From positions 953,501 to 1,017,500 of the forward strand of contig JACKKG010000001.1 of the NCBI GenBank assembly GCA_020637515.1: DNA of 64,000 nt, given 5' to 3'. The notes beneath the pieces were generated by a model. That model had not been told where the DNA came from. It saw only the letters and a program-made list of their open reading frames with translations, and did not search any database. Each line of letters begins with the position of its first letter. Position 1 is the stretch's first letter. The position numbers and the translations under genes were made by a program. Shown piece after piece: positions 1 to 9,136 of this stretch. Source of the stretch: Rhodobacter sp. Lineage in GTDB: Bacteria; Pseudomonadota; Alphaproteobacteria; Rhodobacterales; Rhodobacteraceae.

Positions 1-702
1 GAGACCGTGCGCCTTCAGGCTGCGCGCGATGGTCAGCATCATCGGTTCCGGCCCGCAGATGAAGGCCGTGTCCACATCGGCGGCATCCACCCAATGGGTG
101 AACAGGGCGGTCAGCTTGCCTTCGTCCACCAGCCCGGTGAACAGCTCGATCTCCTGCCCTTCGGCCTCGAGCACATGGATCACCGACAGCCGGCCCAGAT
201 ACAGGTTCTTCAGATCCTCCAGTTCCTCGCGGAACATGATCGAATTGATCTGCTTGTTCGCATAGACCAGCGTGAAGCGCGACCTGGGCTCGCGCGTCAG
301 CACGGTTTTCAGGATCGACAGCACCGGCGTGATGCCCGATCCGCCGGCAAATCCCAGATAGTGCCGCGCCGCCCCGGCATCGAGGGCCGTGTGGAAATTG
401 CCCATCGGCGGCATCGCTTCCAGCACCGCGCCGGGGGCGAGATTCTCGTTTGCCCAGGTGCTGAAGGCGCCGCCATCGACACGCTTGATGCCGACCTTCA
501 ACAGGCCCTCGTCCAGGCCCGCGCAGATCGAATAGGATCGGCGCAGCTCCTCGCCGTCAAAGTCGCGGCGAAAGGTCAGATACTGACCTTGGGTAAAGGA
601 AAATCGCGCGGCGTCCTCAGGGCGGGGGCGCAGGGTGACGACAACTGCGTCGCGGGTGTCCTTGTGCACGTCGATCACGTCGAGGGGCAGGAATCGGGCC
701 AT
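1..702 (-). CDS. paaE: 1,2-phenylacetyl-CoA epoxidase, reductase subunit PaaE (3' part cut by window edge)
   Basis: Flavin reductase that passes electrons from NADPH to the di-iron oxygenase PaaABC. Residues 1-234 are present: an N-terminal FAD-binding barrel with RSYS at 55-58, then a nucleotide-binding domain with GGSGITP at 120-126 and CGPEPMM at 216-222. The family is about 355 residues and ends in a plant-type 2Fe-2S domain, which lies beyond position 1. The start ATG is at 702-700, with GAGGTG just upstream and only 9 nt after the paaD stop, so it is the last visible gene of the paa operon. The reading frame is open to the window edge. Function is inferred from the domains and from the paaABCD neighbours. 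Confidence 0.93.
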   Translation of the reverse strand, partial: MARFLPLDVIDVHKDTRDAVVVTLRPRPEDAARFSFTQGQYLTFRRDFDGEELRRSYSICAGLDEGLLKVGIKRVDGGAFSTWANENLAPGAVLEAMPPMGNFHTALDAGAARHYLGFAGGSGITPVLSILKTVLTREPRSRFTLVYANKQINSIMFREELEDLKNLYLGRLSVIHVLEAEGQEIELFTGLVDEGKLTALFTHWVDAADVDTAFICGPEPMMLTIARSLKAHGL

Positions 703-711
703 GTCAGCACC

Positions 712-1227
712 TCAGATGCATTTGAAATAGTCGAAGGGTTCCAGGCAATCGGCGCAGCGATACGCCGCCTTGCAGGGGGTCGAGCCGAACTGGCTGACCT
801 TTTCCGTATGGGTCGAGCCGCAGCGCGGGCAGGGCACCGCCAGGTTGCTGCCGCCCTCGGTCAAGCGCGCGATCCGCCCCGCCAGCACGCCGTCGGCGGC
901 GGTGCCGTCGATCGGCGGCGCGATCCCGTAGAGCCTGAGCGCGTCGCGGGCCGCGGGCTTGATCCAGTCGGATGTCCAGGCCGGGCTCAGCCGCCGTTCC
1001 AACCGCAGGTCAGCGACGCCTTCGGCGCGTAGCTTGCGCTCGATCTCCAGGTTGATGACACTGGTCGCGGGGCAGCCGGAATAGGTGGGTGTGACGGTGA
1101 CCACCAATGTCTCGCCGTCATAGGCGACATCGCGGATGATCCCCAGATCGGTCAGACTGATGACCGGGATCTCGGGGTCGGGGACCTCGCCCAGCCAGGA
1201 CCAGACCTGTTCCAGCGGCACGCCCAT
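712..1227 (-). CDS. paaD: phenylacetate-CoA oxygenase subunit PaaD
   Basis: Accessory protein of the phenylacetyl-CoA epoxidase, thought in this family to help assemble a metal centre rather than to catalyse. The 171 residues show an N-terminal MIP18/DUF59 domain (PDPEIP near residue 16, YSGCPA around Cys52) and a C-terminal zinc-ribbon-like set of cysteines, C133-x2-C136 and C158-x2-C161. It sits 4 nt after paaC and 9 nt before paaE, consistent with one transcript. Length and domain order match typical PaaD. Confidence 0.93.
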   Translation of the reverse strand: MGVPLEQVWSWLGEVPDPEIPVISLTDLGIIRDVAYDGETLVVTVTPTYSGCPATSVINLEIERKLRAEGVADLRLERRLSPAWTSDWIKPAARDALRLYGIAPPIDGTAADGVLAGRIARLTEGGSNLAVPCPRCGSTHTEKVSQFGSTPCKAAYRCADCLEPFDYFKCI

Positions 1228-1231
1228 CGCA

Positions 1232-2076
<845 letters not shown>

Positions 2077-2077
<1 letters not shown>

Positions 2078-2361
2078 CACATATGCCCCACTTCGTCGGG
2101 AATGTCGTAGAACGTCGGATGGCGATAGACCTTGGCGTTCGAGGGTTCGAACAGGGGGCCCTTGTCGGACGGGGCCGAGGCCGTGATGTCGCCCGATTTG
2201 ACGACCCAGATCGACACCCCTTCGTTGCGGCGGGTGTAGACGTCACGCGCGTGGCGGATCGCCAGTTCGGCGTCAGGGGCGTGCAGACTGCCGACGTGAC
2301 GATGGTTCAGCCCGTGCTGACCCCGGATGAAGACTTCCCAAAGCGGCCATTCGTTGGACAT
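2077..2361 (-). CDS. paaB: phenylacetate-CoA oxygenase subunit PaaB
   Basis: Small subunit of the ring-epoxidising PaaABCE complex, needed for the complex to hold together. The 94-residue protein starts with NEWPLWEVFIRG and carries the conserved GLNHRHVGSLHA and ARDVYTRRNEG stretches that define the family. Its stop overlaps the start of paaC, and it follows paaA by 67 nt, so it is translated as part of the paaABCDE transcript. Length is normal for the family (about 95). Confidence 0.94.
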
Positions 2362-2428
2362 GGACCAGGCCCTTTCATCTTGCGTTGAATACTCTCGGCG
2401 GGAGGGGCGGGGGGTGAGATCCCCCCGC

Positions 2429-3406
2429 CTATTCGGCGGCCACGCGGCGCGCGGCGGCCTTGCGGGCGTGGGCCATCAGTCCGTCACGGAACCATGCGCC
2501 GTCGGCCCAGGCCTTTTGCCGGGCTTCCATCCGGTCGGCGTTGCACGGACCGTTGCCCTTCAGCACCTCGTAGAACTCGGACCAGTCCGGTTCGCTGAAG
2601 TCCCAGCCACCCTTTTCCTCGTTCCAGGCCAGCGCCTCGTCGGGGATCGTCAGGCCCAGGTAATGCGCCTGGGGCACCGTCTGATCGACGAATTTCTGGC
2701 GCAGCTCGTCGTTGGTGTTGATCTTGATCTTCCAGGCCATCGACTGCGCCGAGTGCACGCTGTCCTTGTCCGAGGGGCCGAACATCATCAGGCTGGGATA
2801 CCAGAAGCGGTTCAGCGCATCCTGGGCCATCGCCTTCTGTTCCGGCGTGCCTTGCGCCATCACGCGGATCAGGTCGTAGCCCTGACGCTGGTGAAAGCTC
2901 TCTTCCTTGCAGATGCGGATCATCGCCCGGCTGTAGGGCCCGAACGAGGTGCGTTGCAGCGGCACCTGGTTCATGATCGCCGCGCCATCGACCAGCCAGC
3001 CAACGGCGCCGATATCGGCCCAGTTCAGCGTCGGATAATTGAAGATCGACGAATACTTCATGCGGCCGGACAGCAGCTGTTCGGTCAGGTCGTCGCGCGA
3101 TACGCCCAGCGTTTCCGCCGCGCAATAGAGATAGAGCCCGTGCCCCGCCTCGTCCTGCACCTTGGCCAGCAGGATCGCCTTGCGCTCCAGCGTCGGTGCG
3201 CGGGTGATCCAGTTGCCCTCGGGCAGTTGGCCGACCACCTCGGAATGCGCGTGCTGGCCGATCTGGCGGATCAGCGTCTTGCGGTAGCCTTCGGGCATCC
3301 AGTCCTTGGGCTCGATCTTTTCACCCGCGTCGATGCGCGCCTGAAAGGCGGCCAGCTTCTCGGGGTCGTCGTTGGTCGCCTCGGATTTCACCATCTGAGC
3401 ATACAT
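2429..3406 (-). CDS. paaA: 1,2-phenylacetyl-CoA epoxidase, catalytic subunit PaaA
   Basis: Di-iron oxygenase subunit that inserts one oxygen atom into the ring of phenylacetyl-CoA. The 325-residue protein has two iron-ligand motifs of the ferritin-like fold: DEAGH in QDEAGHGLYLY and EESFH in the second half. The frame is open further upstream, but the ATG at 3406-3404 is preceded at good distance by GAGGAGG, and the homologous N terminus (YAQMVKSE) begins there, so the longer version was rejected. It lies 14 nt downstream of the thiolase gene and heads the epoxidase block. Confidence 0.95.
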   Translation of the reverse strand: MYAQMVKSEATNDDPEKLAAFQARIDAGEKIEPKDWMPEGYRKTLIRQIGQHAHSEVVGQLPEGNWITRAPTLERKAILLAKVQDEAGHGLYLYCAAETLGVSRDDLTEQLLSGRMKYSSIFNYPTLNWADIGAVGWLVDGAAIMNQVPLQRTSFGPYSRAMIRICKEESFHQRQGYDLIRVMAQGTPEQKAMAQDALNRFWYPSLMMFGPSDKDSVHSAQSMAWKIKINTNDELRQKFVDQTVPQAHYLGLTIPDEALAWNEEKGGWDFSEPDWSEFYEVLKGNGPCNADRMEARQKAWADGAWFRDGLMAHARKAAARRVAAE

Positions 3407-3420
3407 GACAGCCTCCTCAA

Positions 3421-4626
3421 TCAGACCCGTTCCATGACCAGGGCGATGCCCTGGCCCACACCCACGCACATCGTGCACAGCGCATAGCGCCCGCCGGTGC
3501 GTTGCAGTTGCCACATTGCCGTGCCGACCAGCCGCGCGCCGGACATGCCCAGCGGATGACCGATGGCGATCGCGCCGCCCAGCGGGTTCACGCGCGGGTC
3601 GTCGTCCGCCAGCCCCAGGTCGCGCAGCACCGCCAGCCCTTGCGCGGCAAAGGCCTCGTTCAGTTCGATCACGTCCATCTGGTCCAGGCTCAGGCCCGTG
3701 CGCGCCATCAGCTTGCGCACCGCGGGCACGGGGCCCACGCCCATGATGCGCGGCTCGACCCCGGCCGCGGCCATGCCGACAACGCGCGCCCTGGGCGTCA
3801 GCCCCTGCGCCCGGGCTGCCGCTTCCGAGGCGACGATCACCGCCGCCGCGCCGTCGTTCACGCCGCTGGCATTGCCCGCGGTGACCGTCCGGTCGGCCCC
3901 GTTCACACCCTTGAGCTTTGCAAGTTGCTCGAAGGTCACGTCGGGGCGCGGGTGTTCATCGGTATCGACCACACGCGGGTCGCCCTTGCGCTGGGGGATC
4001 ACCACCGGCGCGATCTCGTTCGCGAACAGGCCCGCCGCCTGCGCCGCCGCCCAGCGTTGCTGCGATCGCTGCGCGAACGCGTCCTGATCGGCGCGGTTGA
4101 TGCCCCAGTCGGCGGCGACATTGTCCGCGGTTTCCGGCATGGAATCGATGCCGTAGCGGGACTTCATCGCCGGATTCACGAAACGCCATCCGATCGTGGT
4201 GTCATAGACCGCGTTGGCGCGGGAAAAGGCGGCGTCGGCCTTTGGCATGACAAAGGGCGCGCGGCTCATGCTTTCGACACCGCCCGCGATCATGAAGTCG
4301 GCGTCGCCCGCCCGGATCGCCCGCGCGGCCGATCCGACCGCATCCATCCCCGAGCCGCAAAGCCGGTTCACGGTGCTGCCCGGGACACCCACCGGCAAGC
4401 CCGCCAGCAGCACCGCCATGCGCGCCACGTTGCGATTGTCCTCGCCCGCCTGGTTGGCACAGCCATAGATGACATCGTCAACGGCGGACCAGTCGGTTCC
4501 GGCGTTTCGTTCCATCAGCGCCTTCAGCGGCGCGGCGGCCAGGTCGTCGGCACGAACCCCCGCAAGGGCCCCGCCATAGCGGCCAATCGGCGTGCGCACC
4601 GCATCGCAGATGAAAGCTTCGGTCAT
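3421..4626 (-). CDS. 3-oxoadipyl-CoA thiolase (PaaJ/PcaF type)
   Basis: Cleaves 3-oxoadipyl-CoA to acetyl-CoA and succinyl-CoA, the final step of phenylacetate and beta-ketoadipate degradation. The 401-residue protein has the thiolase nucleophile in VNRLCGSGMD (Cys90), the NEAFAAQ motif, GHPLGMSGAR, and a C-terminal CTMCVGVGQG with the second active cysteine. The start at 4626 has GGGAGGA about 6 nt upstream; a longer in-frame extension has no ribosome site. It is the first gene after the paa promoter. paaJ and pcaF products are nearly indistinguishable by sequence, so no symbol is assigned. The context favours the phenylacetate role. Confidence 0.9.
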   Translation of the reverse strand: MTEAFICDAVRTPIGRYGGALAGVRADDLAAAPLKALMERNAGTDWSAVDDVIYGCANQAGEDNRNVARMAVLLAGLPVGVPGSTVNRLCGSGMDAVGSAARAIRAGDADFMIAGGVESMSRAPFVMPKADAAFSRANAVYDTTIGWRFVNPAMKSRYGIDSMPETADNVAADWGINRADQDAFAQRSQQRWAAAQAAGLFANEIAPVVIPQRKGDPRVVDTDEHPRPDVTFEQLAKLKGVNGADRTVTAGNASGVNDGAAAVIVASEAAARAQGLTPRARVVGMAAAGVEPRIMGVGPVPAVRKLMARTGLSLDQMDVIELNEAFAAQGLAVLRDLGLADDDPRVNPLGGAIAIGHPLGMSGARLVGTAMWQLQRTGGRYALCTMCVGVGQGIALVMERV

Positions 4627-4644
4627 CGGTATCCTCCCATTCGC

Positions 4645-4658
4645 TGACCGCTTGGTCA
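4645..4658. promoter_or_regulatory. inverted repeat TGACC-GCTT-GGTCA at the paa transcription start
   Basis: A perfect 5-4-5 inverted repeat lies immediately downstream of the -10 box of the paa promoter, about where transcription should begin. It has the size and form of an operator for a dimeric repressor. ACC/GGT arms are reminiscent of TetR-type PaaR sites, but the regulator is not identified here. Confidence 0.55.
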
Positions 4659-4659
4659 C

Positions 4660-4688
4660 TTTATAGGGCGCGTCATGTCACAAATCAA
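4660..4688 (-). promoter_or_regulatory. predicted sigma-70 promoter of the paa operon
   Basis: On the minus strand, TTGATT (4688-4683) is followed after exactly 17 nt by TATAAA (4665-4660). This is one of the best -35/-10 matches in the window. It lies 34 nt upstream of the thiolase start codon and faces the paa genes. Two inverted repeats overlap or flank it. Confidence 0.65.
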
Positions 4689-4716
4689 CGGAAATTATCC
4701 AGTGGTTTGTGACATG
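4674..4716. promoter_or_regulatory. long inverted repeat CATGTCACAAA-N21-TTTGTGACATG at the paa promoter
   Basis: Two perfect 11-bp arms, 4674-4684 and 4706-4716, are separated by 21 bp. One arm lies between the -35 and -10 boxes and the other lies upstream of -35. PaaX operators in other bacteria are also widely spaced inverted repeats, and paaX is the adjacent gene, so this is the best candidate PaaX site. The assignment is inferred from position and form only. Confidence 0.6.
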
Positions 4717-5628
4717 TCAGCCAGTTCGCAGCACTGCGCTGCGAAGCCCTTGATCCGGCGTGTTTTTGTCCAGGTCCAGACGCGCCATTGTCGCGGGCGT
4801 CGTGGCGGGTAACGGGCCGTCCGCGCCCTCGAAACGGGATCCGGCGAACGAATCGGCGGCCGGGCTCAACGCAGCATAGAGACGGTGGAACAGCGCGCGG
4901 GCGGCGTGACCGGGCCAGTCGGCGGGCAGGGCCTGGGGCGGCAGGCGGGGATCGCGCAACAAGGCGCCGCGCCAGACATGGACCAGCAGCAACCGCGCCG
5001 CCATCGCGTGGGCGCCGTCCCGGGTGCCATCCAGGGCGCCGATCCCTTCGAGCGGCGCGAACCGGGCGATCAGATCGCGATAAGCCTGGGCGTGGGGCGC
5101 CAGATCCCAGCCATGCGCGGCAAAGTCGGGCAACAGGTCCATCGCGCCGGCGGGCTCGGTGTCGAAGGCCAGCATCCCCTCGGGCACCGGCCCGCGCGCG
5201 GGTCCGACCGCCAGTTGCGGGCGCAGCCGGGCAAAGCCCTGTCGCTCCAACCGGGGCATCAGAGCCTCGGCATCGTCGGCGGGCAGATGCACGAAGCGCC
5301 AGCGCCAGGGCTCGGGCGGGCCATAGATCAGGCGGCCGGCGGCCTCGAACTCGGCCTGGGCACCGTCGGACAGACGGTAGAAACTGCGCCGCCCGCGCCG
5401 CCATCCCTCCAATTGTCCCGAGGCCACCAACCGCGACACGGCGGTCCGCACCAGGGTTTCGCTGATGCCCACCGCGGCGCAGGTTTCGATGATGGTGCCG
5501 ATCCAGACGGCGCCGCCCCGGGGCACCACCGCGTCGCCGTAGAGCGTGACGATGAACCCGGCCGCACGCAGCGGCAGGACCTGCACCAGGTCGGCGACGA
5601 TTTCGGACACAGAGGACGCATCGGACAT
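4717..5628 (-). CDS. paaX: PaaX family transcriptional repressor
   Basis: Regulator of phenylacetate catabolism; in characterised systems it leaves DNA when it binds phenylacetyl-CoA. The 303-residue protein has a winged-helix N terminus (residues about 15-90, including GISETLVRTAVSRLVASG), a central domain with the PPEPWRWRFVHLP stretch, and a helical C-terminal domain. The ATG at 5628 was chosen because the family starts just ahead of this winged helix. A much longer in-frame extension runs antisense to the neighbouring transporter and was rejected. It lies directly upstream of the paa promoter and diverges from an EamA transporter gene. Confidence 0.85.
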   Translation of the reverse strand: MSDASSVSEIVADLVQVLPLRAAGFIVTLYGDAVVPRGGAVWIGTIIETCAAVGISETLVRTAVSRLVASGQLEGWRRGRRSFYRLSDGAQAEFEAAGRLIYGPPEPWRWRFVHLPADDAEALMPRLERQGFARLRPQLAVGPARGPVPEGMLAFDTEPAGAMDLLPDFAAHGWDLAPHAQAYRDLIARFAPLEGIGALDGTRDGAHAMAARLLLVHVWRGALLRDPRLPPQALPADWPGHAARALFHRLYAALSPAADSFAGSRFEGADGPLPATTPATMARLDLDKNTPDQGLRSAVLRTG

Positions 5629-5641
5629 GCCCCATCCTCGA

Positions 5642-5666
5642 CCCTCGCGAGGGCTTGCGCAAGCCC
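5642..5666. repeat. two overlapping perfect palindromes between paaX and the EamA gene
   Basis: CCCTCGCGAGGG (5642-5653) and GGGCTTGCGCAAGCCC (5651-5666) are both perfect palindromes and share three bases. They fill the 60-bp divergent gap. They could be a double operator or, in RNA, two mutually exclusive hairpins in the 5' leaders. Confidence 0.6.
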
Positions 5667-5688
5667 GCGGCGCGTGCGACGGCGGGGC

Positions 5689-6597
5689 ATGACCAACCTC
5701 GCCACCCCCAGCCGCCCCACCCTGACCAACTGGATCGAGATCGCCGCGCTGGGCGTCATCTGGGGCGCCAGCTTCCTGTCGGTTCATGTCGCGCTGACGG
5801 GTTTCGGCCCGCTGACCGTGGCCGCCGGCCGTATCGGCATCGCCGCCGCCACGCTGGCGTTGCTGTGCGTGCTGCTGCGCCTTCCGCTGCCGTCCCTGCA
5901 CGCCGACCGGCGGGTCTGGCGGCACGCGCTGGGCATGGCGGTGTTCACCAACGTCCTGCCCTTTGCGGTGATCGCCTGGGCGCAACAGACGGTGCAGTCC
6001 AGCTTTGTCGGTATCACGATGGCGCTGGTGCCGCTGTTCACGTTGGTCATGGCCCATGTCGCCCTGCCCGGCGAGCGGTTGACCCTGCCGCGCATCGCCG
6101 GGGTGTTGCTGGGGCTGGTGGGCGTGGTGGTGCTGATCGGGCTGGACGGGTTGACGCTGACGGGCGAACCCTGGCACGCGCTGGCGCAATTGTCTTGCGT
6201 CGGCGTCACCGTCAGTTACGCGCTGGGGTCGATCGTGACGCGGCGCTGCCCGGCGGTTGACCCGGTTGCCTTTTCCACCGCATCGCTGCTGCTGGCCGCC
6301 GCGATGATCGTGCCCGTGGCCCTGGCGGTCGAGGGGGTGCCCCACGCACCCCCCGCCCCGGCGCTGTGGGCGCTGGCCTATCTGGGGCTGATGCCGACGG
6401 CCTTTGCCACGCTGATCCTGGTGCATGTGGTGCGCAGCGCGGGGCCGACCTTTCTGACGCAGACCAACTATCAGGTTCCGGTCTGGTCGGTTCTGTTCGG
6501 CACGCTTCTGCTGAGCGAGCCGCTGCCTCCGCAATTCCTGGCCGCGCTGGGGCTGATCCTGGCCGGGCTGGCCGTCAGCCGCATGGCGCGCCGCTGA
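5689..6597 (+). CDS. EamA/DMT family inner-membrane transporter
   Basis: Predicted ten-helix drug/metabolite transporter with two tandem EamA domains (residues about 12-145 and 160-298). Hydrophobic segments run the length of the 302-residue protein, with the family's typical WGASFLSV at the first helix and an end in LILAGLAVSRMARR. The ATG at 5689 starts just before the first membrane helix. The frame is open far upstream but only as an antisense shadow of paaX. Substrate is unknown; amino acid or metabolite efflux is typical of the family. Its position divergent from paaX might hint at a link with aromatic metabolism, but nothing proves it. Confidence 0.85.
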   Translation: MTNLATPSRPTLTNWIEIAALGVIWGASFLSVHVALTGFGPLTVAAGRIGIAAATLALLCVLLRLPLPSLHADRRVWRHALGMAVFTNVLPFAVIAWAQQTVQSSFVGITMALVPLFTLVMAHVALPGERLTLPRIAGVLLGLVGVVVLIGLDGLTLTGEPWHALAQLSCVGVTVSYALGSIVTRRCPAVDPVAFSTASLLLAAAMIVPVALAVEGVPHAPPAPALWALAYLGLMPTAFATLILVHVVRSAGPTFLTQTNYQVPVWSVLFGTLLLSEPLPPQFLAALGLILAGLAVSRMARR

Positions 6598-6710
6598 GTT
6601 TCGCCGCGCTGCCGCGGAAATTTCATTTGTGCCGGGGGAGTGATGCCTGTATCAGCGCCGCGCGCGCTGGAATGCCGCTCTGACCCCTTTTGCCACCGGG
6701 AGGGCCCGAG

Positions 6711-7808
6711 ATGTTGCAGACCCCTTATTACCTGATCGACAAGGCGCGGCTGCTGCCGAACATGGAAAAGATCGCCTGGCTGCGCGAGCGGTCCGGGGCG
6801 AAATCGCTGCTGGCGCTGAAATGCTTCGCCACCTGGTCGGTCTTTGATTTCATGGCGCAGTATATGGACGGCACGACCAGTTCCTCGCTCTACGAGGTGC
6901 GTCTGGGGCGGGAAAAATTCGGCAAGGAAACGCACGCCTATTCCGTGGCCTACGCCGATCACGAGATCGACGAGGTGCTGGCGCATTCGGACAAGATCAT
7001 CTTCAACACCATCGGCCAGCTTTCCCGGTTCGACGCGAAAAGCGCGGGCGTGACGCGCGGGCTCAGGGTCAATCCGGGGGTTTCGACCTCGGATTTCGAC
7101 CTTGCCGATCCCGCGCGGCCCTTTTCGCGCCTGGGCGAGCATGACCCGGAAAAGATCGCGCAGGTGGCGGACAAGATCACCGGCTTCATGTTCCACAACA
7201 ACTGTGAGAACGCGGATTTCGACCGCTTCGACGCGATGCTGACGCTGATCGAGCAGCGGTTCGGCTTCCTGATCCGCGACATGGACTGGATCAGCCTGGG
7301 CGGCGGCATCCATTTCACCGGCGATGGCTATCCGCTGGACCGACTGGCCGACCGGCTGAAACGCTTTGCCGATAGCAACGGCGTGCAGGTCTACCTGGAA
7401 CCCGGCGAGGCCGCGATCACCAACGCGGCAACCCTCGAGGTGACGGTGCTGGACACGCTGCACAACGGCAAGAACCTGGCCATCGTGGACAGCTCGATCG
7501 AGGCGCATATGCTGGACCTGCTGATCTATCGCCAGTCGGCCAAGGTCAGCCCGAACGCCGGTCCCCATGACTGGATGGTCTGCGGCAAGTCCTGCCTGGC
7601 CGGCGACATCTTTGGCGAGTTCCACTTTGCCGAACCGCTGCAAGCCGGGGATCGCCTGTCGATCCAGGACGCGGCCGGTTACACGATGGTCAAGAAGAAC
7701 TGGTTCAATGGCGTGAAGATGCCGGCGATCGCGGTGCGCGAGCTGGACGGCAGCGTCCGGCTGGTTCGCGATTTCGGCTACGAGGATTTCGCGGCAGCCC
7801 TGTCGTGA
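6711..7808 (+). CDS. nspC: carboxynorspermidine/carboxyspermidine decarboxylase
   Basis: PLP enzyme of the alanine-racemase fold that decarboxylates carboxyspermidine to spermidine (or carboxynorspermidine to norspermidine), the last step of the SAM-decarboxylase-independent polyamine route. The PLP lysine is Lys37 in LALKCFATWS. Also visible are FMFHNNCEN, WISLGGGIHF, and the C-terminal catalytic segment CGKSCLAGDIFGE. The ATG at 6711 has GGGAGG upstream; a start seven codons earlier has no ribosome site. The 365-residue length is typical. The partner dehydrogenase follows after 30 nt, forming a two-gene operon. Confidence 0.95.
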   Translation: MLQTPYYLIDKARLLPNMEKIAWLRERSGAKSLLALKCFATWSVFDFMAQYMDGTTSSSLYEVRLGREKFGKETHAYSVAYADHEIDEVLAHSDKIIFNTIGQLSRFDAKSAGVTRGLRVNPGVSTSDFDLADPARPFSRLGEHDPEKIAQVADKITGFMFHNNCENADFDRFDAMLTLIEQRFGFLIRDMDWISLGGGIHFTGDGYPLDRLADRLKRFADSNGVQVYLEPGEAAITNAATLEVTVLDTLHNGKNLAIVDSSIEAHMLDLLIYRQSAKVSPNAGPHDWMVCGKSCLAGDIFGEFHFAEPLQAGDRLSIQDAAGYTMVKKNWFNGVKMPAIAVRELDGSVRLVRDFGYEDFAAALS

Positions 7809-7838
7809 ACGGTTGAAACCTGAGTCCCAAGGAGGTGC

Positions 7839-9086
7839 ATGGGCGAAATGAAACGCAATATCCTGATCATCGGAGCCGGGGGCGTTGCCCAGGTCGTCGC
7901 GCACAAGGCCGCGCAGAACAACGACATTCTGGGCGACATCCATATCGCCAGCCGGACCCTTTCCAAATGCGAGGCGATCCTGGCCTCGGTCCGTGAAAAG
8001 GGGGCGATGAAGGTGGATGGCGTGTTGCAGGCCCATGCCGTGAACGCCCGCGACACCGCCGCCGTCGCCGCGCTGATCCGCGAGACCGGCGCCGGGATCG
8101 TCATCAACGTCGCGCAGGCGTTCGTGAACATGCCGGTGCTGGACGCCTGCGTGGAAACCGGCGTCGCCTATCTGGACACCGCGATCCACGAGGAACCCGA
8201 CCAGATCTGCGAGGCGCCGCCGTGGTATGGAAACTACGAGTGGAAGCGAAAGGCCGCCTGCGCCGAAAAGCGGGTGACCGCGATCCTGGGCGTGGGCTTC
8301 GACCCGGGCGTGGTGAACGCCTATGCGCGCTTTGGCATCGACACCTGTGTGCCCGAGGTCGAATCGATCGACATCATCGATATCAACGCGGGCTCGCACG
8401 GGCGCTGGTTCTCGACCAACTTCGACCCCGAGATCAATTTCCGCGAGTTCACCGGCACGGTCTATTCCTGGCAGAACGGCGCCTGGCAGTCGAACACCAT
8501 GTTCGAGGTCGGCCACGAGTGGGACCTGCCCGTCGTCGGCAAGCAGAAAACCTACCTGACGGGCCATGACGAGGTGCATTCGCTGGCCACCCATTATCCG
8601 CAGGCCGACGTGCGCTTCTGGATGGGGTTCGGCGATCACTACATCAACGTCTTCACGGTGCTGAAGAACCTGGGCCTGCTGTCGGAAAAGCCCGTCACCA
8701 CCGCCGAGGGGCTCGAGGTGATCCCGCTCAAGGTGGTCAAGGCGGTGCTGCCCGATCCGGCCTCGTTGGCGCCGGACTATGTGGGCAAGACCTGTATCGG
8801 CACGCTGGTGAAGGGCACGAAGGACGGCAAACCGGCCGAAGTGCTGGTCTACAACATCGCCGACCACAAGGACGCCTATCTCGAGGTCGGCTCGCAGGGG
8901 ATCAGCTACACCGCCGGCGTGCCTCCGGTCGCGGCGGCGATGCTGATCGCGGATGGCACCTGGGACGTGGCCAGGATGGTCAACGTCGAGGAACTGGACC
9001 CCAGGCCGTTCTTCACGATCCTCGACCGGATCGGTCTGCCGACCCGCATCCGCGATACGGCCGGCGATCGCGCCTGGAACGCCTGA
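7839..9086 (+). CDS. carboxynorspermidine synthase (saccharopine dehydrogenase family)
   Basis: NADPH enzyme that condenses L-aspartate semialdehyde with putrescine or diaminopropane to give carboxyspermidine or carboxynorspermidine. It has an N-terminal Rossmann fold (IIGAGGVAQVVAHKAAQN) and the saccharopine-dehydrogenase C-terminal domain; NspC-linked homologues are about 400 residues, as here (415). Start choice is uncertain. AAGGAGG lies only 3 nt before the ATG at 7839 but 12 nt before an ATG at 7848, so the true start could be three codons later. It is co-transcribed with nspC and followed by a hairpin terminator. Confidence 0.93.
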   Translation: MGEMKRNILIIGAGGVAQVVAHKAAQNNDILGDIHIASRTLSKCEAILASVREKGAMKVDGVLQAHAVNARDTAAVAALIRETGAGIVINVAQAFVNMPVLDACVETGVAYLDTAIHEEPDQICEAPPWYGNYEWKRKAACAEKRVTAILGVGFDPGVVNAYARFGIDTCVPEVESIDIIDINAGSHGRWFSTNFDPEINFREFTGTVYSWQNGAWQSNTMFEVGHEWDLPVVGKQKTYLTGHDEVHSLATHYPQADVRFWMGFGDHYINVFTVLKNLGLLSEKPVTTAEGLEVIPLKVVKAVLPDPASLAPDYVGKTCIGTLVKGTKDGKPAEVLVYNIADHKDAYLEVGSQGISYTAGVPPVAAAMLIADGTWDVARMVNVEELDPRPFFTILDRIGLPTRIRDTAGDRAWNA

Positions 9087-9094
9087 CGGACAAA

Positions 9095-9117
9095 GGGGGG
9101 CTGTCTGCCCCCCTCTT
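9095..9117 (+). terminator. hairpin terminator after the carboxynorspermidine synthase gene
   Basis: GGGGGG (9095-9100), a 7-nt loop and CCCCCC (9108-9113), followed by TCTTC, begin 9 nt after the stop codon. The same G6C...GC6 hairpin type recurs at the tyrB and kynU 3' ends. Confidence 0.7.
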
Positions 9118-9136
9118 CGCGTGCCGCGAATTCACC

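Noticed and set aside
3406..3514. Longer paaA starting at 3514
   Set aside because: The extra 36 residues overlap the thiolase gene, lack family similarity, and the ATG at 3406 has an excellent ribosome site.
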